From a virus, in IMG/VR virus record IMGVR_UViG_3300046513_000333, positions 1 through 22,952 of that record: a DNA stretch of 22,952 nucleotides. One strand, written 5' to 3'. The translations under genes were made by a program, and so were the position numbers. Shown here one piece after another: positions 13,284-18,663 of the stretch (positions within the stretch are counted from its first letter, which is position 1; each line of letters begins with the position of its first letter). The notes beneath the pieces were generated by a model. That model ran no database searches. It worked only from the letters and a program-made list of their open reading frames with translations, and was not told the DNA's origin.

Positions 13284-13658
13284 ATGGCCGGCACGCGATT
13301 TTCCAAGCCAGAAGGGATCAGGCGTTTGAACCTGGTCGTCGATTACCTGACCCAACACGGCGCCGCCTGCCCCGAGCATATCGGCGCGCTGCTCGCTATC
13401 ACGCCGAAGTCGGCGCTGGTGTACCTGCACCGCCTGCGCATCGACGGCCGCGTGCACCGGCGTGCCGGGACCCAGCTGTGGGAGCCTGGACCCGATGAGG
13501 CATGGTTTACCACCGAACAACGGGGGGCCGGCACGTCGCCAGCACAGCGCAGTTTCGCCTACGGGCAAACCGGCCACGCGCGGCGCGACTACCTGGTCGA
13601 AGCGCTGTTCGGGCCGGCGCCGGCGTCAAACGACAGCGCCAACCTTGCGCAGGCATAG
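13284..13658 (+). CDS. Winged-helix protein, 124 aa
   Basis: GGAG lies about 9 nt before ATG. Residues 12-60 (LNLVVDYLTQHGAACPEHIG, LLAITPKSALVYLHRLRIDG, RVHRRAGTQLWEPG) form helix-turn-helix plus wing, as in MarR/ArsR-like stand-alone modules used by phages. The rest is a hydrophilic tail. Probably DNA-binding; no known family name. Confidence 0.6.
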   Translation: MAGTRFSKPEGIRRLNLVVDYLTQHGAACPEHIGALLAITPKSALVYLHRLRIDGRVHRRAGTQLWEPGPDEAWFTTEQRGAGTSPAQRSFAYGQTGHARRDYLVEALFGPAPASNDSANLAQA

Positions 13659-13660
13659 CC

Positions 13661-13948
13661 GTGGACAAGGAGACCAAGCGCGTGGTGCGTGCCGCCTGCG
13701 CGCGCGGCTGGACCCTGGCGCCGAACAACAAGCACCACGTCCTGCTGCATCATTCCGGGCGCAAGGTGACGTTCTCGATGTCGCCCTCGGACGGTCACGC
13801 CAGCAAGCAGGTGCAGCGCGATATCGAGCGGATCGAGCGCGAATATGCCGCCGCGAAGGACTTTTGTTCGCCAGACCAGTGCCTGTGCCGGGTGCTGCGC
13901 ACCGACCCCACCCATTGCGACATGGGCGTGCCCAGGAGCGCCGACTGA
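13661..13948 (+). CDS. HicA-like (dsRBD-type) protein, 95 aa
   Basis: GTG start at 13661, two nt after the previous stop. The N-terminal two thirds (ARGWTLAPNNKHHVLLHHSG, then KVTFSMSPSDGH) recall the HicA/dsRBD-like small fold with a GW...KHH...G-x-VT pattern; in HicA toxins a His in this place is catalytic. No HicB partner follows. A Cys-rich C-terminus (CSPDQCLC) is unlike HicA. The assignment is weak; it may be a phage version without toxicity. Confidence 0.5.
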   Translation: MDKETKRVVRAACARGWTLAPNNKHHVLLHHSGRKVTFSMSPSDGHASKQVQRDIERIEREYAAAKDFCSPDQCLCRVLRTDPTHCDMGVPRSAD

Positions 13949-14307
13949 TGCGCATACTGGTGACGGGCGGGCGCGACTACTGGCAGCGGGCCGTCGTTTT
14001 CCGCACGCTCGACGCCGTACATCGCAAGCATGGGATCACGCTTTTGATCGAGGGTGGCGCGGGCGGCGCCGATCACCATGCGCGCGGCTGGGCCAAGAGC
14101 CGGGGCGTGCCGTACCAGACGTTCTATGCCGATTGGCGCAAGTACGGCCGGGCGGTGGCCGGCAAGCTGCGCAACGGTCAGATGCTCAGCGAAGGCAAAC
14201 CCGAAGCGGTGGTGGCCTTCCCCGGCGACACCGGGACGGCCGACATGGTGGCGAAAGCCGAAGCGGCCAGAGTGCCGGTGTGGAAAACAGGAGGGTGGCC
14301 AGGATGA
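13948..14307 (+). CDS. SLOG-family (DUF2493/YspA-type) protein
   Basis: 119 residues with the full signature: ILVTGGRDYW at 3-12, IEGGAGGADHHARGWAKSRG at 34-53, ADWRKYGRAVAGKLRNGQML at 61-80, and AFPGDTGTADMV at 90-101. The family (DUF2493, cpYpsA-related SLOG) has a Rossmann-like pocket for nucleotides or nucleotide-derived ligands. The usual PGGxGT is PGDTGT here. Starts at TGATG. In phages its role is not established; nucleotide-signal handling in host-phage conflict has been proposed for the SLOG superfamily. Confidence 0.85.
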   Translation: MRILVTGGRDYWQRAVVFRTLDAVHRKHGITLLIEGGAGGADHHARGWAKSRGVPYQTFYADWRKYGRAVAGKLRNGQMLSEGKPEAVVAFPGDTGTADMVAKAEAARVPVWKTGGWPG

Positions 14308-15038
14308 ACGAACCGCGAATCAAAAGTGTGGCCGAGGTCGTGATGTTGATCATCGCCGCCTATGACGAGGAACTGGCCATCCTGCGCCGCGAACGCGACG
14401 AGGCCAAGTCGGCTGCGCGCCAGGCGGCGGCCAACGCCAGCCACTGGAAGTCGAACCATGCCGACCAGGTGGCGCGCTGCGCGCTGCTGCGTGAGCGCCT
14501 TGACCTGCCGGTCGATCGGATTCCGGCTTATAAGGAACTGGTGCGCCTGCAGCAGGCACAGGCGCAGCAGGGCGAAGCCAAAGCGCCAGCGCCACTGTTT
14601 GACCGCAAGCTGGCCGATCTGGAGCGGCGCGGCTACCAAGTGATTGGCCGCATTCTGCACAAGGATGGTGAGTACGCGCTGTTCGATAACTCGTGCCGCT
14701 GGCTCACCAAGCCGCAGTATCAACGCCTGATGCACGAACAGGACGGCTCGCTGTTTGCCCAGCCTGCTGCGCCAGCACCGGCCCTGAGCGACAAGCCATT
14801 CTGCTACATGAGCGAAACTTACGAGGTTGCGCTACTCACCGAGCCGCCGAAAGCAGGTAGCCAGTACGCCGATATGTTCCCGGTGTATCGCACCCGGCAG
14901 ACCACCTTGAGCGTTGAATTCGTCCACATCATTACCGAAGCGTTGGCCGTTGCCACCACGCCGCTAAACCAGGATCGTCAGAAAATCATCGCGGCACATC
15001 AGGCATTGGCCGCGCTGGCCGCCAGGGAGGCAAAATGA
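14304..15038 (+). CDS. Coiled-coil hypothetical protein, 244 aa
   Basis: ATGA-coupled to the SLOG gene. N-terminal helix (SVAEVVMLIIAAYDEELAIL) then a coiled coil (about 24-60, LRRERDEAKSAARQAAANAS). The middle segment RRGYQVIGRILHKDGEYALF ... WLTKPQYQRLM looks like a small beta domain. The C-terminal part is again helical (QKIIAAHQALAALAAREAK). Similar proteins occur in phages; no function known to me. Confidence 0.6.
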   Translation: MNEPRIKSVAEVVMLIIAAYDEELAILRRERDEAKSAARQAAANASHWKSNHADQVARCALLRERLDLPVDRIPAYKELVRLQQAQAQQGEAKAPAPLFDRKLADLERRGYQVIGRILHKDGEYALFDNSCRWLTKPQYQRLMHEQDGSLFAQPAAPAPALSDKPFCYMSETYEVALLTEPPKAGSQYADMFPVYRTRQTTLSVEFVHIITEALAVATTPLNQDRQKIIAAHQALAALAAREAK

Positions 15039-15289
15039 AGACCAGCGACATCGTGCTGACCACCAATGTCAAACTGCGCAACCGGGTGGTGAAGCCGACC
15101 ATGCAGGCGACCTTTAAATCCAACCCCGGCACGGCCCTGTGCTTCCTGTACTGCGGCAGCGTCACGCCGGAGGAAGACCCGGTGCTGCGCGCCAAGCGCG
15201 TGTTGGAGTGGATGGGATGGGTGCTGCCGCCCGCCGAAGGCGACGATGAAGGCATCGCTGCGGCGATGACCACCGGGAAGGCATCATGA
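15035..15289 (+). CDS. Hypothetical protein, 84 aa
   Basis: ATGA overlap at the start. VLTTNVKLRNRVVKPTMQAT is followed by a hydrophobic strand (GTALCFLYCGSV) and an acidic C-terminal half (RVLEWMGWVLPPAEGDDEG). Not recognised. Confidence 0.55.
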   Translation: MKTSDIVLTTNVKLRNRVVKPTMQATFKSNPGTALCFLYCGSVTPEEDPVLRAKRVLEWMGWVLPPAEGDDEGIAAAMTTGKAS

Positions 15290-15390
15290 GCGACGAAGCC
15301 ATCAAGATCATTTCCAGTGACGCGCGCATACTTGGCTTTTTTGCGCTGATAGGGTTCATCGCCTGGCTCTATTTTCACGACGGCCGATAA
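15286..15390 (+). CDS. 34-residue single-pass membrane microprotein
   Basis: A very short gene beginning in an ATGA overlap and ending in TAA at 15388-15390, 9 nt before the next gene. A polar N-terminus (MSDEAIKIISSDAR) is followed by one transmembrane segment (ILGFFALIGFIAWLYF) and a short basic end (HDGR). The overlap, the clean start and stop and the membrane helix support it as real. Function unknown. Confidence 0.6.
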   Translation: MSDEAIKIISSDARILGFFALIGFIAWLYFHDGR

Positions 15391-15399
15391 GGAGGCATC

Positions 15400-15771
15400 A
15401 TGAGTGACGACAATGTGATCCACGCTTTCAAGCCGGCCGAGCTGCCCGAGCAGACCCTGACCATCGACAAGCCGCCGGCTGGCAAGCCACTGCACTGCGT
15501 TCACGGCGCGCTGCGCATCGACCCGCACGAGCGAGTCGTGGCCTGTGCCGATTGCAGGCAGGTACTTGATCCGTTCGACTTCCTGCTGTCAAACGCGGCG
15601 ATGTTGCAGCGCGCCTGGCAGGACCACGCCTATGTGAAACGTGACCTGGGCGAAATGCAGGATCGCGTGACCGAATTGAAGAAAGAGGAAAAGCGCCTGC
15701 GCGCACAGATCAAGCGGCTGGGCGACAAAATCACCATCGTGGACGTGCGCGGCAAGACCACGCTGTCATGA
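15400..15771 (+). CDS. Zinc-finger plus coiled-coil protein, 123 aa
   Basis: Strong GGAGG ribosome binding site. C33-x-H35 and C49-x2-C52 (LHCVHGA ... VACADCRQVLDPF) form a possible zinc knuckle. A helix/coiled coil (about 80-112, RDLGEMQDRVTELKKEEKRL) follows. This build is frequent among phage proteins of unknown function. ATGA-coupled to the next gene. Confidence 0.65.
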   Translation: MSDDNVIHAFKPAELPEQTLTIDKPPAGKPLHCVHGALRIDPHERVVACADCRQVLDPFDFLLSNAAMLQRAWQDHAYVKRDLGEMQDRVTELKKEEKRLRAQIKRLGDKITIVDVRGKTTLS

Positions 15772-16133
15772 GTAAGCCTAAACAGGGCCAGATCGTGCGC
15801 ATGTTCCGCGCCGCGATCCCGACATTCACCTGCGTGCCGGGCTGTACCGACTGCTGCGGCCCGGTGCCGGCCAGCGAGTGGGAGCTGAAACGCCTGCCCA
15901 GGCTGGACCCGGCCACGCGCGCCGCCTGCTACACGGCCGATGGCCTGTCCTGCCCGCACCAGGGGCCGCTTGGGTGCATGGTGTACGAGGAACGCCCGCT
16001 GGTGTGCCGCCTGTTCGGCACGGTCGAGAAACTGCCCTGCCCGCACGGCCGGCGCCCGGCCAAGTTGCTCGATCCACAGGTCGAGCGCGAAATCCTGCGC
16101 TACACCAGCAGCGTCAAGCACGCGCTGCTATGA
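15768..16133 (+). CDS. YkgJ-type cysteine-cluster protein (short)
   Basis: 121 residues. Cluster C22-x3-C26-x2-C29-C30 (TCVPGCTDCCG), then SCPHQGPLGCMVYEERPLVC and R, the YkgJ pattern. Without the long N-terminal extension of the protein at 12249, it is nearly just the metal-binding core. The family probably binds zinc or an iron-sulfur cluster. ATGA-coupled on both sides. Confidence 0.8.
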   Translation: MSKPKQGQIVRMFRAAIPTFTCVPGCTDCCGPVPASEWELKRLPRLDPATRAACYTADGLSCPHQGPLGCMVYEERPLVCRLFGTVEKLPCPHGRRPAKLLDPQVEREILRYTSSVKHALL

Positions 16134-16345
16134 GCGCGGCAAGCCGGCTGCTCGAACCGGGCGCGATGGTGACGACCGATTTCTCGGGGCGCATCACGAC
16201 CCACAAAATCCTGCTGCGCTATGCCGGCCGTTGCCAGAGCGGCATCCTGTTCGAGGTGCACCCGCCAGTGCCCAAGTCGAATAACCAAGGCATCTGCGCC
16301 GACTGGTTCGAGCTGGCCGAGAGCGGCCAGGCCCCGCTGTTCTAG
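16130..16345 (+). CDS. Hypothetical small beta protein, 71 aa
   Basis: ATGA-coupled start. PGAMVTTDFSGRITTHKILL is followed by SGILFEVHPPV and a WFELAE end. The strand-rich pattern suggests a small barrel (SH3-like). No function recognised. A 60-nt gap with a hairpin follows. Confidence 0.6.
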   Translation: MSAASRLLEPGAMVTTDFSGRITTHKILLRYAGRCQSGILFEVHPPVPKSNNQGICADWFELAESGQAPLF

Positions 16346-16366
16346 GAATCTAACCACACACCCGCC

Positions 16367-16388
16367 GCCGCGCCGGGAGTCGCGCGGC
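16367..16388. repeat. Hairpin upstream of the Acb2-like gene
   Basis: GCCGCGC (16367-16373) and GCGCGGC (16382-16388) are perfect 7-bp arms around 8 nt. No T-tract follows, and the AAGGAG ribosome binding site of the next gene lies just downstream. It could be an mRNA structure or a weak transcription block. Confidence 0.5.
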
Positions 16389-16405
16389 ACCTCAAGGAGA
16401 ATGCA

Positions 16406-16672
16406 ATGGAACATCAGAACCAACTAAGCCAGGCCGATATCGACACCATGGCCGAGATCACCGCCGTGGGCGAGACGCTGTGCGCACTGCACGACAAGAT
16501 CGAGGCCGCAGTCAACGACAACTACCAGACGCTGGGCGGCTTTGAGGCCAGCGCGACACCGGAACTGGACACCGCCTATGCGGCCTGCGAAGCGGTCAGC
16601 GAGGCCAAGCGCAACCTGCAAACCGGCCTGATGTGGCTCAAGCGCGCTGTGGTGAAACCTTCCAGCTTCTGA
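16406..16672 (+). CDS. Acb2/Tad1-hairpin-domain protein, likely cyclic-nucleotide sponge
   Basis: 88 residues, the family's usual size. The N-terminal helix LSQADIDTMAEITAVGETLCALHDKI and the C-terminal helix ending NLQTGLMWLKRAVVKPSSF reproduce the Acb2-type pattern as I know it (LS-x2-EI-x-LMN-x-IK-x2-G near the start; LQTGFMALVRAVAQP near the end). Acb2 proteins sequester cyclic di- and trinucleotides and so block CBASS immunity; related members act on Thoeris signals. Differences are seen: the Tyr-Arg before the first helix is absent and MN-x-IK is MAEIT, so ligand specificity may differ. Good AAGGAG ribosome binding site. It is the last gene of the rightward array. Confidence 0.72.
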   Translation: MEHQNQLSQADIDTMAEITAVGETLCALHDKIEAAVNDNYQTLGGFEASATPELDTAYAACEAVSEAKRNLQTGLMWLKRAVVKPSSF

Positions 16673-16681
16673 TTCCGGCAA

Positions 16682-17068
16682 CTAGACGAGGCGCGCGCGG
16701 AACCACGCCGCCAGATCGGGTTCTGTCATGGTGCCGGCGGCGACAGCCAGCACCGTGCGGATCGCTTCGGCCGGCTCGAACGTCAGCTGGCAACCGTTCA
16801 GGCGCAGGAACAGACGCGCGGCCAGCCAGGCCGTGCGCTTATTGCCGTCGCTAAAACCATGGCTGCTGGCCAGGCCGTGGCAATACGCCGCCGCCAGTTC
16901 GGCCGCATCCGGTGACGGCTGGCCGTACATGTCGCGCATTTCCGGCCGCACCAGCGCCGCCTTGACCGCGTTCAGGTCACGCACCCCGTCCAGCCCGCCG
17001 TGTTCGGCCAGCTGGGCGTCGTGCATGGCCAGCACCACGTCCTCGCGCACCCATACCCAGGCCGTCAT
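16682..17068 (-). CDS. doc: Doc-type toxin (Fic fold)
   Basis: 128 residues, Doc size. The Fic motif HGFSDGNKRTAW (H70-N76-K77-R78) is intact, with the typical upstream region (GVRDLNAVKAALVRPEM) and a C-terminal LAVAAGTMTEPDLAAWFR. Doc of phage P1 phosphorylates EF-Tu and stops translation; this protein probably does the same, since all motif residues are kept. It is preceded in an ATGA overlap by the AbrB-type antitoxin and ends 9 nt from the convergent acb2-like gene. Confidence 0.88.
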   Translation of the reverse strand: MTAWVWVREDVVLAMHDAQLAEHGGLDGVRDLNAVKAALVRPEMRDMYGQPSPDAAELAAAYCHGLASSHGFSDGNKRTAWLAARLFLRLNGCQLTFEPAEAIRTVLAVAAGTMTEPDLAAWFRARLV

Positions 17069-17292
17069 TTGGCCAGCACGCGCAGGATGTCGCGGTCCTC
17101 GCGCATGATCTGTTCGGCCAGCTCCATCTGCCGGCCAAATTCCGGGTTGTATGGGGTGATCCGCAGCGCGCCGTCTGGCGCCTCGGTCAGGTAAATGATG
17201 TCGCCCTTGGCGACATTCAGCTTGGCCTTGGCTTCTTTGTTCAGGATGAACCCTTCCGAGCCGCCCACCGTTGTCAGTTTAAATTGCATCAT
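17065..17292 (-). CDS. AbrB/MazE-type antitoxin of Doc
   Basis: 75 residues. Start ATG 17292 has AGGAGG 7 nt upstream; the adjacent ATG 17289 is also possible. The N-terminal half is a swapped-hairpin AbrB domain (QFKLTTVGGSEGFILNKEAK, KLNVAKGDIIYLTEAPDG), and the C-terminal helix (FGRQMELAEQIMREDRDILR) would neutralise Doc. It differs from the Phd antitoxin of P1; AbrB-type partners of Doc are known. It should repress its own promoter through the palindrome at 17304-17325. Confidence 0.85.
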   Translation of the reverse strand: MMQFKLTTVGGSEGFILNKEAKAKLNVAKGDIIYLTEAPDGALRITPYNPEFGRQMELAEQIMREDRDILRVLAK

Positions 17293-17303
17293 GATCAACC
17301 CTC

Positions 17304-17345
17304 CTATATAAGAAAAATTATATAGTGGATTGCCCGGCACGGCAA
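17304..17345 (-). promoter_or_regulatory. Promoter and palindromic operator of the toxin-antitoxin operon
   Basis: On the minus strand, TTGCCG (17345-17340) and a perfect TATAAT (17322-17317) are spaced by 17 nt. A perfect inverted repeat CTATATAA-gaaaaa-TTATATAG (17304-17325) covers the -10 and transcription start. Binding by the AbrB-type antitoxin would block RNA polymerase, as in typical autoregulated toxin-antitoxin operons. Confidence 0.75.
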
Positions 17346-17354
17346 GCGCCGCCC

Positions 17355-17789
17355 TTAACCGCCCTCGAAGGTCTTGCGTTCCAGCGCGCGCCGGATCGTC
17401 AAGCCCTTGACCGGGCGCCCGCCCGCTTTGTTCCAGCGCGGGAACTGCGCGCCGGCCTCGCTCCAGGCCCGCGCCAGGCACTTGCGGCGCAGAGTGGACG
17501 CCTTGAACGCGCCCAGCCCCAGGTTGTAGGCGAACGAGGTCACGGCGGCCAGCCTGGCCGGCTCGCTGGCCAGTGTCGGGCACAGCTGCAGCACGCGCAG
17601 CATGCAGTATCCGGCCTCGCTGCGCAGCAGCTGCTCGCATTCGGATGGCGTCTTGCGCATGCCCTCGACCACGCCTGCCGTGGAGCCGAAGCAGATGGTC
17701 CACACACCAACGATATCGCGGTAGGCGCACAGGCGGCATCCCTCGAACACGCGCAGGATGCGCAGCAGCAGTTCCATGGCATCGCTCAC
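17355..17789 (-). CDS. Endolysin, GH24 lysozyme
   Basis: 144 residues. The catalytic E16-x8-D25-x5-T31 spacing equals that of T4 lysozyme (E11, D20, T26), in FEGCRLCAYRDIVGVWTICFG. The remaining fold includes AVTSFAYNLGLGAF and RWNKAGGRPVKGLTIRR, typical of phage lambdoid GH24 enzymes. It cleaves the glycan strand of peptidoglycan. There is no signal-anchor segment at the N-terminus, so export depends on the holin. The usual Gly of WTIGYG is Cys here. It overlaps the holin gene by 4 nt. Confidence 0.9.
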   Translation of the reverse strand: MSDAMELLLRILRVFEGCRLCAYRDIVGVWTICFGSTAGVVEGMRKTPSECEQLLRSEAGYCMLRVLQLCPTLASEPARLAAVTSFAYNLGLGAFKASTLRRKCLARAWSEAGAQFPRWNKAGGRPVKGLTIRRALERKTFEGG

Positions 17790-18271
17790 TTGATCACCCC
17801 GTTGTTGCGGTCCACCGTCCTGCCCACGAACCAGAACGACAAAATTCCTCCGAGTATGGCGCGGTCCTCGGCGTCATAGATTTTCAGCAGCGTGTCCCAG
17901 GTGTCCAGCCCCGACTTCATGGCCACGACGAACATGGCGACCTTGGCCAGCGCGTACATAGCCAGGAAGAAGTAGGTCGTCGCGGGGCGCACTAGGAAGT
18001 TGAGCGCATCGACCCAACGCATGCCGGTGGGCTGCATCTGCCCTTTCAACGCCTCGCCCAGCGCGTTCAGATCGGCGACGTTGAAATCGACCTGGCCCTG
18101 CGTCTGGATTTCCTGCTGGCGCATGGCCGAGCGGGTCTTCTCCAGCTCGGCCTGCTTGTCCATCATGGCCAGTTCATGCGAATTGTCGGCTTTCTTGTTC
18201 AGAAAGGTCAGCACTTCCGGCAGCAGGCGCATCAGGCCGCCGCCCAGCATCGATAGCAGGCTCAGTATCAT
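17786..18271 (-). CDS. Holin, GTA three-TM type
   Basis: 161 residues. An N-terminal hydrophobic segment (ILSLLSMLGGGLMRLLPEVL), a charged helical middle (AELEKTRSAMRQQEIQTQGQ), and two further hydrophobic segments (ATTYFFLAMYALAKVAMFVV near 97-116, AILGGILSFWFVG near 137-149). This matches the 'holin of 3TMs, gene-transfer release' family (PF11351). It would form membrane lesions that free the endolysin. The gene is followed by the lysozyme in a 4-nt overlap. Confidence 0.8.
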   Translation of the reverse strand: MILSLLSMLGGGLMRLLPEVLTFLNKKADNSHELAMMDKQAELEKTRSAMRQQEIQTQGQVDFNVADLNALGEALKGQMQPTGMRWVDALNFLVRPATTYFFLAMYALAKVAMFVVAMKSGLDTWDTLLKIYDAEDRAILGGILSFWFVGRTVDRNNGVIK

Positions 18272-18284
18272 CAGATTTCTCCTT

Positions 18285-18596
18285 TTACTTGCGTTGTTCC
18301 GCGCGCAGGCGTTCCAGCATGTCCAGGCGCACCTGAATGCTGTCGATGCTGCGCTCGCAGATAAACAGCTTGTCGCGCATGGTGTCGATGCGGGTGTCGC
18401 GGTCGTCCAGGCGCTTTTCCATCTTGGCGTTGCTGGTAATGAGCTGATCCAGCTTGTTGCTCTGGCCGGCTATGTTCCACAGCGTCACAGCCAAGGTCAG
18501 CAGGATCGAGCCGCCAGACGACAGCAGCCAGTGCAACGGCACGGCCATGCGCCGGTCACCATTGATACGAATTTCTTGCGGTGACGAATTGGACAT
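18285..18596 (-). CDS. Membrane-anchored coiled-coil protein of the lysis cassette
   Basis: 103 residues; ATG 18596 has AAGGAGG 7 nt upstream. A basic N-terminus (RINGDRRMAVPLHW) is followed by one membrane segment (LLSSGGSILLTLAVTLWNIA) and a long coiled coil (residues ~45-103, IDTMRDKLFICERSIDSIQV). Topology resembles inner-membrane spanins, and the place next to holin and lysozyme fits, but the usual outer-membrane partner gene was not seen and phages also carry unrelated proteins of this build. Confidence 0.65.
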   Translation of the reverse strand: MSNSSPQEIRINGDRRMAVPLHWLLSSGGSILLTLAVTLWNIAGQSNKLDQLITSNAKMEKRLDDRDTRIDTMRDKLFICERSIDSIQVRLDMLERLRAEQRK

Positions 18597-18621
18597 GACA
18601 ATCCTCCTTGGGACGGGCAAA

Positions 18622-18641
18622 GCCCCCGTAGCGCCGGGGGC
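18622..18641 (-). terminator. Hairpin between the giant gene and the lysis cassette
   Basis: GCCCCCG (18622-18628) and CGGGGGC (18635-18641) form a 7-bp GC stem with a 6-nt loop, followed on the minus strand by TTTGCCCG. The T-tract is short, so it may be a partial terminator that lowers lysis-gene expression. Confidence 0.45.
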
Positions 18642-18663
18642 GGGGACGCACCGGCGCGGCCGG

